Source: Silene latifolia
Lineage: Eukaryota; Streptophyta; Magnoliopsida; Caryophyllales; Caryophyllaceae
Direction: 5' to 3'
DNA length: 64,000 nt
Assembly (NCBI RefSeq): GCF_048544455.1
Contig: NC_133538.1
Span: 4,122,658-4,186,657 of the forward strand
Part shown: positions 21,509-31,701 of the stretch, piece by piece
How the letters are laid out: every line of letters starts with the position of its first letter
Numbering within the stretch: the stretch's first letter is position 1
Notes under the pieces: generated by a model
The model's input: the letters and a program-made list of their open reading frames with translations, nothing else
The model's database searches: none
What the model was told of the DNA's origin: nothing
Translations under genes and position numbers: made by a program

Positions 21509-23040
21509 TCAATGTAGAAGTCGGTGTTTAAAAATATAACCTTTTATCTTTGATAGCGGGTCCAACCTTGTTTTTCCCACCTTTTTCTCTCTTGCTTTGT
21601 TTTTTCCCTCTTTGTCTTTTTGCCAAAACTTAGTTAACAAGATACCTTTTGTGGCGGTAAAAGGTCGTAACTCTCTTCCGGACTGACTCCTATCTTTATT
21701 CAAATCACTCAATACGAGCGTTGCTGCCACCTCTCCCATGTATAACTGTCTCATGTTTGCATCGCTTAGTTCACAATCGAAAGGCTCACCAACAAAGAAC
21801 ATCATGTAAAACATCATGAATAGTCCACAGTCCAGGTTCAACTCTTTCGATTGCCAATGAAACTTCACATTATTCATTTCGTAGTCCTTCACCTTTAGCC
21901 CACTTTCAATACCTTTCGTGTTGAGGTAGTCACCATAAAGAGTCGCCTGTATATGATTAATGTAAACAACTTTTCAATTTCAAGCTTATCGAACAAAACC
22001 ATTATACCATTAGTTCTTTGTTTTCAATATTGTACTTACAGCCATATGAGCCATGTGTACGTGCTCCTCGTCTTGGAATTCATCATACTCTCTGTTGTCC
22101 AAATAGAACATTTTCTGCCTCTTCAAATCAACACAGATACAGACGTAGTGATCTTCGTAGACCAAAGGTATGAACACCTTTAGATGAAAATAATATTAGG
22201 AAACAATTTAACAAAAATCTGAATAAAAATATCACAATACATACTAGACAATATCATTCTTAATAATATTTTTTGTCCCTCTGAAGTTTTTTTGTATGTT
22301 GTAAAATAATATCAACCAGTGTATCCAACAATATCAGAGTCTGTACTAAAACAATATCAATGTTAACAGACTTTTAAATCCCTATCGATTGTTGTTATTT
22401 TTAAGAAGCTATAAAACAATGTCAACCATTGTACATAATAATATCACAATGTCAAATATTAGGGAAAAAAAAAGTGATTCATTTTCATTTTTTGGGAGAC
22501 AATATCACAATTAAGAAGTAACAATATCACACAATAGTATGCACAATATCACGCTTCAATTTAAGAATTGTTTTTAAGAACAATATCATTAGTAATCGCT
22601 AACAATATCATACATAAAACATAACAATATCACCGATAAGAGTAGAAAGTCTCACCATATCTCAATTCAAATTCAAATGGCTCCTTAAAAAGAGTCGACC
22701 ACGTGTCCCATGTATCATATACTTTTTTGCTTAAGTTTTGCCAATTCATCAATATTATCTTCATCGAATTTTAAGATTTTTTCTATATCACCATGTTGTT
22801 CATAAGGGCATCTTATTAGTCTCCATAAAACACATTCTACAATACCTAATTTAAAAGATGATAAATGTGTGTGTGTGTTTCCATACCGAGTGGGCAATGC
22901 CATAGAAAATTCTTGTCAATTTGTCGTTTCCCTTTTGAGCAATTTGGAACTCATTGAGCAATATTGCCCATGCTTCAATTACCACTGCTTCTATCTTCGT
23001 GTTAGGCAACAAGGACTCAATATCTTCCTTTTGTATACAA
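21509..23040 (-). pseudogene. Ulp1 domain copy A with intact catalytic residues
   Basis: Minus-strand exons: IESLLPNTKIEAVVIEAWA (about 22940-23040), then YDTWDTWSTLFKEPFEFELRY ending in a gtgaga donor near 22660, then VFIPLVYEDHYVCICVDL (His) and FYLDNREYDEF (Asp) at 22030-22180, then FHWQSKELNLDCGLFMMFYM (Gln and Cys) at about 21815-21865. The full His-Asp-Gln-Cys set of the C48/Ulp1 cysteine protease family is visible. A likely one-base insertion near 22725 shifts the frame before the donor. A basic tail follows. Confidence 0.82.
22195..22650 (+). repeat. YARTATCAN array D, intron of Ulp1 domain A
   Basis: About 12 copies of acaatatcac-type motifs in plus orientation within one intron. 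The block from 22496 to 22700 recurs twice at 24.8-25.3 kb. Confidence 0.85.
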
Positions 23041-23416
23041 TGGAAAGTTCCAAAGTTGCAGACAATTTCTCTATTCCATTTTGCAAAAATATTAGCATAT
23101 TAGTTATTTTTTTAAAGTACTAATATGGTGCAAATTAAGTCATGTCTTACATTTAAAAAATTGTTTAAAGAGTGACTTACAAATTGTTGAATGTATGGTC
23201 CGTAAGGAAGCAATAATCCATGACGTCCTTCCGATTCTTCAAGACAGTTCAAATAAATTGCCGCTTCAACATCGATTCTCGATACAAGGATATCATCTTT
23301 GACTGCAAACCACACTTTGAAAAGTACACCCCAAATTGTGAGGTACCATATCGGGTGGCCGAAGGTACTCTGTCGAGTGCAACCAATATTCAATGATACT
23401 TCCCTTCCTGCTGCAT

Positions 23417-24046
23417 CTAAACCAAAGATTTGTTCCAGCTTTCCTTTAATTTAGTCACCACATTACTATCCTCATTCATTTTATCAACCACAACAACTAT
23501 TTTAACAGGCTCCTTATCAATCACAACATCTTTTTCAACTCCATTCCCTGAATTGAACTGATTAACGACCTCGTGCAATTGAGTCGTCACTTCTTGAACC
23601 TCATTGGCCTTCTCTTTCTCGGCCTCTTTTTCAACACAATGCTGATATGTTGTATCATGATGAACGTCTTCATTTGTTTTGTCTTCAACAGGCCGTGTTA
23701 CTCCAAAATCAACATTTGGAAGAACCTCCTCCAATTGAGTCACAACATTTGTAACCTTTTGTCCTTCTCCTTCTCTCGCTTTTTCCCCCGTAGCAATATC
23801 TACCTCCTTATTGATAACCTCATCTTCAACATTCTCGTTATTTTTTCCAGCCTCTCTTTCAATGTCCTCCTGATTTGTTGAACCATTATTACCCACCTCA
23901 TTGTGTGCCTCTTGGACTGTCTTCATAACTCCCAAACCTTCATTTGTTTCCAAATTAACGTTTTCATTCAACCGAGTCAACACATTTGTCTCTTCATTAA
24001 TGGTTTCATTATCTCTTTTGGTCTTTGGCTCTAGGAGTTGTAACAC
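23417..24046 (-). other. Acidic repeat region of the Ulp1 gene
   Basis: A 209-residue open frame rich in Glu, Asn and Val, with a loose internal repeat of about 50-60 residues (VTNVVTQLEEVLPNV, EVTTQLHEVVNQF, NVLTRLNENVNLE). It is probably a disordered linker between the DUF1985-like and Ulp1 parts. No catalytic motif. Confidence 0.6.
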
Positions 24047-24689
24047 GATTCATATCCTCTCTAGCTCGTCCTCCTCCAAAAACAATATTGTCTACTATGT
24101 CATTCAAATTTGAATACATATCATAATCCTCATCATCATTTTTTCCATCATCAAATAGATCAAGTTTGTAATATCAATAATTTCTTCACCTTCTTCCTCG
24201 TGATCACCGCCGATTTGAAGATCTTGATCTGTACATCCTCCATATTTTTTGTTCAATTCCGCGTCTTCGAATTTTTAACATGTCGGCTTAGTACATCAAA
24301 CGAGGGAAGCCCTTCTCTTGCTTTCGCCCTTTCATAAGACCTTGCTACCAACCCATCCATAAAGGCATGATATCCAATATCTTTCATGAAAGGCAAAGTT
24401 TGTGTATTGGGAGTATCTTGTTCTTGCTTCTCGATGTATCACAATTATCGTTGTTGTCTTCAGCACTTCTTTTTCGCTTTCAACATCTTTACTACGAGTC
24501 TTTTGTGGCGTGAGTTTGGGTAGAAGTAGTTCTTTCATCTATTGAATTGCTGGGTTTCGTTTTGATGAACTTCTTCATGTTATGTACAAATCTTGAAAAG
24601 AACAACTCGTTGTCCCTCTTTATACGCAGATAAGCTTCATGAGCACTCTGCCAAATGACATAATAAAAATATTAAACAAGAGTATTAAA

Positions 24690-25625
24690 TATTTAATCAC
24701 AGCAATATCATAATTTATTGAAAAAATATCACCATTATTCTTTAATAATATCACAACATTACACTTGCTTGTAGATGTTAGGGGAAAAAAAGTGATTCAT
24801 TTTCATTTTTTGGGACACAATATCACAATTAAGAAGTAACAATATCAGACAATAGTATGCACAATATCACAGTTGAATTTAAGAATTGTTTTTAAGAACA
24901 ATATCAATAGTAACTGCTAACAATATCATACATAACACTTAACAATATCAATGATAAAAGTAGAAATGTCTCACCATATCCGAATTCAAATTCAAAGTGG
25001 CTCCTTAAAACAATATCACGTGTCCCATGTGATATTGTTTTACAATATCACACTTTATGTGTCACAATATCACTCTATTTGTCTTACTGTGAATCAATAT
25101 CATAAGCATTACAATTGGTTGCTATTATGAAAAAATATCACAATTAAGAAGTAACAATATCAGACAATAGTATGCACAATATCACAGTTGAATTTAAGAA
25201 TTGTTTTTAAGAACAATATCAATACTAACTGCTAACAATATCATACATAACACATAACAATATCAATGATAAAAGTAGAAATGTCTCACCATATCTGAAT
25301 TCAAATTCAGTGGCTCCTTAAAACAATATCACGTGTCCCATGTGATATTGTTTTACAATATCACACTATGTGTCACAATATCACTCTATTTGTCTTACTG
25401 TGAATCAATACCATAAGCATTACAATTGGTTGCTATTATGAAAAAATATCACAAATAGCCACCATAAATATCACAAATAAATGAGCAATATCACGCTTTG
25501 ATAAAATATCATTATCATTAACAAAATTTAGTCTCCCTGGCGCTTTTAGATTATGGTAAAACAATATCAACTTGGGTAAACAAAAGTATCACAATGTGTT
25601 CAAAACAATATCAAAGTAAGAAGAA
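24690..25625 (+). repeat. YARTATCAN array E with duplicated intron-exon blocks
   Basis: About 29 motifs. Two near-identical blocks (about 24817-25080 and 25133-25390) share the order of motifs and spacers with 22496-22700, and each ends with a remnant of the exon that has a gtgaga donor in minus sense. One motif pair within each block is inverted (gtgatattgttttacaatatcac). Confidence 0.85.
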
Positions 25626-25901
25626 AAGGAATAGATGTAATTGTAAGGACAACAAAAAGACATTAGTACTTACATCCATTGCTCTTGCTTTGATTTCTTT
25701 ATCGGTTTCAACTCCTTTAGGCAGCTTAATCAAGATGTAGCCCTCTTTTGCTTCAGTTCACTTCACCATCATCTTTCTCGAGGTTTGTGTAAGTCTCATT
25801 TCCTAGTTCTTCCGAAAAATTAATCATCTCTTGTTAGCAACTCAAATTTTATCTTCATCAAAGACTCAAAGAAACATACTTTGTAACACTTGAGTACTTA
25901 A

Positions 25902-26720
25902 TCATAAATATACATAGGAATGTTGTATTGTCTCCCGACCTTGATGTGATAAACAGATTGGGTACTCAATTTTCGAAATTGGTGCATTCTCCAATATTGT
26001 TTGTTTGTCTCTCATCTTCAACTCTTGATGCCGAGTCCGATCATCCCAATGTTGGATTAGCGGTAGAGTGTATTTCATAGCATTGCCCTTAAAATTGAAC
26101 CTATGGAAGTAGGCTAGCATAATCACTAGTAGGCAACCGGTGATATTCGACTTCTTTTTTCTTTCCATCCCTTAATACTAGCAGTCATCTCTTCAAAGAC
26201 ATAGTCACACCAATCATAGTCTCTAATTTTATTCACATCCGCAATAGACTTAACAAGTTTTAAATCTAGGGTTTTATTTGTATTTGGCGCTAGGAAAATG
26301 GACATGCTATAGAGAACAAACATTCTCTTAAACTCATCACCACCTCGACACGCCATCAATCTATCATGCACATCCTTCACATTAATTGGAGCAGAAGTAC
26401 CTTTCACACCAAACTTCATCCTCCAATCATTTTTCATTTTGGTGTCAATCAGAGTAGTGGCATTCCCCCTTTTTGTGGTGGTTACTTTATCACCTGTCCT
26501 AGGTAGTAGAAACATGTCATGGACATCATGCTTTGAAAGCAGAAAATCCAACTTTTTTGTTCTAAACATATTGCTAGAACAAATCATAAGCTTTCAAGAC
26601 CCGATTCAGGATTCCATGTGGTAGTTGAGTTACCTTTAACATTAACAAACCTCCAAATCCAATATCCCTTATAGCGTTCTGTTGTTCTTCATTTAAGTTC
26701 TTAATCAACTCAACCAATTT
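25902..26720 (-). pseudogene. DUF1985-like N-terminal domain of the Ulp1 gene
   Basis: Minus-strand text: EEQQNAIRDIGFGGLL, then after a frame shift near 26590 LLSKHDVHDMFLLPRTGDKV, FKRMFVLYSMSIFLAPNTN, IRDYDWCDYVFEEM and ITGCLLVIMLAYFHRFNF. This matches the domain that commonly precedes Ulp1 protease domains in plant transposon-derived proteins (DUF1985-like). Its function is unknown; DNA or chromatin binding is conceivable but unproven. The frameshift and the switch near 26165 make it defective or require extra splicing. Confidence 0.65.
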
Positions 26721-26995
26721 TTTTGGCCTACACTTAGTCCAAATTGTTCCTTCTTTTTGTGTAGTTTAGTCTTCTCAACTTCTTGAATTGCGACCTCTTT
26801 GTTCGTTTTTTGTTCTACCAGCTCCATAGTATTGTTTTCCTTGTTATTCTTTGTTTTCCTACGTTTATACTGCTTTAATGTTGTTTCTTCAACATTCTGA
26901 ATTGCTGCTATTGGCCTCTTTTCGCTAATGGTTATGTTAGGTTCATCTCAGAATCGCCAGTTCCATTTTCTTGCTAGTAACAATCTGCATTTAAA

Positions 26996-27430
26996 ATTTT
27001 ATTAGTATCACATTCTGTGCTTAATAGTATAAGATCATATAAACAACAGTATCAAGTTACAGTATAGTATCACTACCAATTCTTAACAGTGTCACACCTC
27101 ATGCTGTACAGTATCACTGGTTAAAGAAATGTTTCTCAGTTGACCTAAACTATCAAAATTAAATAGTATCACTACCTACTCTTAATAGTATCACACTTAA
27201 TAGTATCAACAGAGAACGAGACTTTCCTCTTTAACAAGTCCAAATTTACTGGTCAACACTAGATTTCACAATGAACAATAGTATCACTACCTACTCTTAA
27301 TAGTATCACTACCTACTCTTAATAGTATCAACAGAAAACGAGACATTCGTATTTTTCGCAATTGAAACAAACAAAACAACTAATAATCATCTACAACTAT
27401 CCAATTTAAATAGTATCACTACCTACTCTT
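26996..27430 (+). repeat. YARTATCAN array F in the Ulp1-gene leader intron
   Basis: About 12 copies, nearly all tagtatcac or tagtatcaac, unlike the acaatatcac flavour of the inner arrays. It lies between a leader exon with a donor (gtcgag then gtacgc on minus, near 27852) and the first coding exon, whose acceptor is near 26985. Confidence 0.8.
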
Positions 27431-28329
27431 AATAGTATCAACAGAAAACGAGACATTCCTCATTAACAAGTCCAAATTTACTGGTTAACACTAAATTTCA
27501 CATTGAACAATAGCTAACCCTATTTTTCGCGATTGAAACAAACAAAACAACTAATAATCCTCTACAACTACAATCGATCATAGTTTTTTGTTCAATGCAT
27601 CCATGTTATCCATGGAATACTGTTTAAACTCATTAACAACTAAGACATTGTATAAATATACAACAACAACTTGAAAGTAAGCATTTAAACTCATTAACAA
27701 GTCGAAAATTTGTGCTTAAATGCTATTTTTATCATATAATTGAACTCAATTTGCAGTAATTAAGAACAAAATCAATATGTATAATCAAATTAAAATCGCA
27801 AAAAAGATGAACAAAAATCGCAAAAATGTAATAGAAACTGATTATAGCGTACCTCGACGATTTTTCAACCTAATTTCAAATTCAACGATATTATGCAAAG
27901 GATTGAACGATCAATCTATATTATTGATATCAAGTTGATATCGTCTTTGAATTTTTAGATTTTTGCGGATTTTTAGTGAGATTTTTGAGGGAGTATTTGT
28001 TTTGGTGTGATTTTTAGAGAGAGAAACAGTTTTAAAAAAAGTAAACGGTTTTGTTTGGTTTTAGAAGTTTAAGCGCCATTTTTCTGTCAATATTCAGCGT
28101 GATATTCTTTTGCCTTACGCGTGATATTGTGGATGGACTCATGGACTCATGGACTCAAATATATATATATGATGTTGTTGTTGTGGTTGAATTGAATCTA
28201 TTGAGTTCTGATGAACCCAAATTTGTGATTTATCTTTGGTCTTTGGTATATGGTCTTTGCTAATATATGCAGGTTTTTGAATGGCATGAAACAAATTTAA
28301 TTTTTAAAAACATTAGGAGTTCGTAATAA

Positions 28330-28825
28330 AAACGGTTACTAAAAAAAACCGTTGTGAAGACCTTTCACAACGGTTACTAAAAACAAAACCGTTGTGAATA
28401 CCTTTCACAAATACCGCGCATAATATTCAACAACAGGTTTTAAACGAAGAACCGTTGTTAAAAGTCTTCACAATTTTGGAGGGAAAGTTATAACAACGGG
28501 TTTTAAACTAAGAACCGTTGTTACTACAAATTTTAACAACGGGAATGTATCATATACCCGTTGTTAAAAGTCTTCACAATTTTGGAGGGAAAGTTACAAC
28601 AACGGTTATTAAACTAAGAACCGTTGTTATATTATTCCCACCAAATTTTTGAAACACTTTCCACAACGGCTTATACGCTAAACCAACGGCTTTTAACCGT
28701 GGTGAATACTTTCTACAACGGTTTAAGTAAATAACCTAACCGTTGTAAATACCTTTTACAACGGCCGCTTTAACAACGTCCGCTTTTTTTTTTTACAACG
28801 GTTTTTACCCGTTGTTATTGACTGT
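28330..28825. repeat. CACTA 3' subterminal repeat array, copy 1
   Basis: Dense acaacgg / aaccgttgt motifs in both orientations immediately inside the right terminus. It matches 38755-39245 of copy 2 in mirror image. No gene. Confidence 0.88.
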
Positions 28826-28893
28826 ATCTGTAGTAGTGTCATATAAAATTATAAATGTATATAATGATTAAAATGTAGATGAGATATATTATA

Positions 28894-29101
28894 CTCCCTT
28901 CGTCTCGTCCTTTTGTTGCCCTATTTCATTTTGGGGTGTTTTAATCAATTGTTATCTTTTCTATTTTAGGAATGCATTTGATGAGCGATTTGATCCTTCA
29001 TATTCAATTTGGCCCACTTGTCATCTTATAATTGGTCTCCTCCTCTTTCCTTGATTTTTGTTCCAAGACCAAAGGACAACAAACGACCGGGACGGAGGGA
29101 G
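28894..29101. mobile_element. Stowaway-like MITE, 208 bp, opposite orientation to 2401-2608
   Basis: Begins CTCCCTTCGTCTCGTCC after TA and ends gaccgggacggagggag before TA. Its reverse complement aligns end to end with the 2401-2608 element, and the lengths are identical. Confidence 0.88.
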
Positions 29102-31291
29102 TATACTTCATAATTTTTATAAAATGTAAGACGCACTACCAAAATACAAATAAAGTCATGTAAATTGTCACTATTGGTGATTTTACGATAAAATTTAAAT
29201 ATTTCGTAATAAAATGTTGCCATAGATTTATTATTAGAATGTGACAATTTTATTTTTAACATTTTATTAATAAATGATTACTTTTTTATCATAAAACGTA
29301 AGACATTTTCTCTTCTTAAGTTAAGATCGTCCTTAAGAGAGACCTATTCTTTCCCCAAGAGTTTATAAAGTGATAGCCCATAAACAAAAAACAATTGGTA
29401 ATTAGGTCATAAGTCCATAAACATTATTTGGCAGACCCTCTTAACGCTATATCATCTTAAGATTTATCACTCCCTTAAAAACCCTATACTCCCTCACTTC
29501 CGCCAACCCCATGTTTTCATTTTTCTCTTCTCCCTCTCTCCATTCTCACTTCGCCTTCCATTATTCTTAATATTTTCCAAAAAAAAATAAAATAATTATT
29601 TCAATTAAATTTTCAATTACCCACTTATACATAAATTTATTGAAATGTGTTGATAAGGAAAGATCGGGATCGCTCATTGATGAATGATATGAATTGGGTA
29701 AAAAAAAAGTGAGTTTTTCATGCATGAAGAGAAGATTATATTGATTATACTATTCTTGAATCTTTATGGAATTCCTAGTGAACATTTTATTGATAGTGTC
29801 ATCCTTAAATCTGTTTCGAATAAAGTTTTTTCGGTTTTAATTTGTTTTTCTTTCTAAAAGAAAAATCCCTTTTTTTTCTACTTTTTTTTAATATTATTAT
29901 TTTACGATATTTAATAATAAGAGTTGTGACTACTAATCGAACTCCATTGTTAATTTATTTTTATTGTTATTAATATTGATTGCTAGTATTCTGCTATCAA
30001 TTTGTTATGAAATTATTAATTGTAAAATAGTACACCAATTCAATAAAATAGTACACCCATTCATATTTGTATCTCTATTTGTCAACTTGGATCTCTCTTG
30101 TTTTCATTTTTTTTCATGTTTTTTTTTGAAAATATATTGTTAAGATCCTACAACTCATAAAATATTTTATATCAATTTTAATTTTCTATATTAATTGATT
30201 AGTAAGAAAAATTTAATGAATCGATTTGATATGATTATTATTCCCATTATCTGCTGGAATATTAATTCACTGTAATTAATGATGTCGACGATATTTGTTG
30301 TAATTTGTGGTTTTTATTTTTGTATATTTGTTATATGTAATTCATATCTATAATGACATTATAGAAACAATGTCTAGTGAATATTTGTATATTTGTGTTG
30401 TTACATACTCCGTACATGGCTAATTAATTGCCGGGTAGAACGTGGTCCCTAAAATTCAGGGAAGAAAAATTAGTCTTTGAATTGTTGACTTTCAACCACA
30501 GAGCGACACGTAGGCTCTATGGTTATTCGTTTAATAAATAGGATAGAGATTAAAGAGAGATTTGTGCACAACTAAGCCAACTAAGGTACTAGATAGTACA
30601 TTTTGAATATGATGAATTATAACACTGTTTTTAACGTCCCTAATGTTTACCTTAAGATAAGATAAGATTGAATGCAAACTCCTATCAGGGCAATCACGAC
30701 ATATACTTTGGGTTTTAATTACTTACTCCGTACTATCTTAAAAGAGGCTAGTAGTCTCCGGCCATTAGCCCATTATACACCTGTGTTTTTTTTTTTTTGC
30801 TAATTTCGACTTAAAGCAAGTTAAACTTTCATTTTTACCCTTTCTAATAAATCAACTTATTAAAATGAAAAAGTCGAAATCAGGCTGAATTTTAAAGAAA
30901 TATTCTCGGTGGTAATAATATTAAGTACCACCGGATGACGTTATCTCATTTTTCATACACGTGTAAAAATTGATACTCCATAAATTTGATATGTATGGTA
31001 TGGCAGATGCATCATGTTACTCCGTACATATTATCCGAGTGTAGTAGTTTATATTTGAGTAAGAGACATAATGCAATTATCATTAAGCGATATAATGCTA
31101 GGGAATTATTCGTCAATCAAAATATACAAAGTGATAATTTAGTTTATATTTTAATTTTTTTTATTTATACTATGGAGTTTGGAATTAAATCTAAAAGCTT
31201 TAACTATACTACAAATTAAAGTAAAATGTAGCTATCCACCTTGATTTTCTTTGATATATCACACAATTTTATTGAAGAGACATTACTCTAG
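29102..31291. other. AT-rich intergenic DNA, no gene seen
   Basis: Only short frames with no recognisable domain. A CT-rich stretch (29500-29560) resembles a plant leader but no coding exon follows. Confidence 0.5.
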
Positions 31292-31321
31292 GCCTGTGCA
31301 TCGCACGGGCATTAAATCTAG
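31292..31321 (+). mobile_element. Helitron-like 3' terminus
   Basis: Hairpin gcctgtgcatcgcacgggc (31292-31310, one mismatch) followed by attaaatCTAG ending at 31321. The next bases (tatatatacttaaaagagga) could begin another element. Confidence 0.6.
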
Positions 31322-31670
31322 TATATATACTTAAAAGAGGAATTTTTGGAGCGATTTCATTGGTTACTGCATTTGTAAACTACTTAAATTTCTATTGGTT
31401 GTATTTATTAAGATAAAAATTGATTCTATAATTATATTTATATTCATATTCATTTAAAAACAGCTTTTCGATTAAGATAAAATTTGATACCATTTTAGCT
31501 ATACTTACTCACGTAAAAAATCTCCATATACAAGATAAAGAACATAGAATTTGAGTGAGAATAAAAATTTTATTAATATTAATTAACGGTCTTTATTGCT
31601 TTTGGTAATTTTTATTAACCGTCTTAATAAAAAAATTATTAATATATAGCACACCGTCTTTATTTCCAAA

Positions 31671-31701
31671 CTAGTTTTATGCCCGTGCATAAAATGCACG
31701 G
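31671..31701 (-). mobile_element. Helitron-like 3' terminus, minus strand
   Basis: CTAG at 31671-31674, then a spacer and hairpin ccgtgcataaaatgcacgg (31683-31701). The orientation is opposite to the terminus at 31292-31321, 350 bp away, so these are two elements pointing at each other. Confidence 0.6.

Larger units (their letters stand above)
18666..27000 (-). pseudogene. Transposon-borne DUF1985-like / Ulp1 gene, multi-exon, degenerate
   Basis: A minus-strand gene whose leader lies near 27850-28050. Order from its 5' end: Lys/Glu-rich N-terminus (26730-26980), DUF1985-like domain (25902-26720), an exon near 24330-24640, acidic repeat region (23417-24046), then FGHPIWYLTIWGVLF (23160-23400), Ulp1 domain A (21509-23040), an exon at 21226-21440, Ulp1 domain B (19290-19900) and a basic/acidic tail ending about 18666. 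Ulp1 proteases remove SUMO. Copies captured by Mutator-like elements are known, but what they do for the element is unsettled. Frames shift in several exons (near 26590, 22725, 19270). AATATCAC arrays fill the introns. It could be two genes rather than one; exon joins were read by eye. Confidence 0.65.
12969..28159 (+). mobile_element. 15.2-kb FAR1-type Mutator-like element with Ulp1 gene and AATATCAC arrays
   Basis: Boundaries: on the left TTTGAGTCCATGAGTCCATC lies within 60 bp of a TA run. On the right the complement of gatggactcatggactcat precedes another TA run. CACTA copy 2 lacks all this, giving the empty site. Contents: a FAR1-type transposase gene on plus, a long gene with DUF1985-like and Ulp1 domains on minus, converging, and about 140 YARTATCAN motifs in non-coding DNA. 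Mutator-like elements with captured Ulp1 genes (Kaonashi type) are known in plants. The left terminus has about 30 extra bases not matched on the right, so the right end may be truncated or the ends differ. The 9-bp duplication cannot be seen in TA repeats. Confidence 0.82.
4750..28838 (+). mobile_element. CACTA (En/Spm) element, copy 1, 24 kb with nested insertions
   Basis: The left end reads CACTACTACAAATACAGGC (4750) and the right end is its near-complement, ending ctgtatctgtagtagtg (28838). CACTA termini, subterminal repeats and a TNP2-type transposase define the superfamily. Flanking triplets are gca and tca, a 3-bp target duplication with one mismatch. Without the nested hAT element (11362-12013), the small Mutator-like derivative (12677-12950) and the large Mutator-like element (12969-28159) the element would be about 8 kb, matching copy 2 at 38738-46549. 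Copy 2 preserves the empty sites of the insertions. The 5' end (aaatacagg) and 3' end (agatacag) variants are the same in both copies, so polarity is clear. All of its genes are damaged. Confidence 0.88.

Noticed and set aside
23573..24113. Phe/Leu-rich plus-strand frames resembling membrane segments
   Set aside because: Antisense of the acidic repeat region of the Ulp1 gene; hydrophobicity is a by-product.
13800..27430. The AATATCAC arrays as a CRISPR-like or satellite array
   Set aside because: The repeated part is only 8-10 bp, spacers vary from a few to over 60 bases, and the setting is a plant transposon. It is neither a CRISPR nor a homogeneous satellite.
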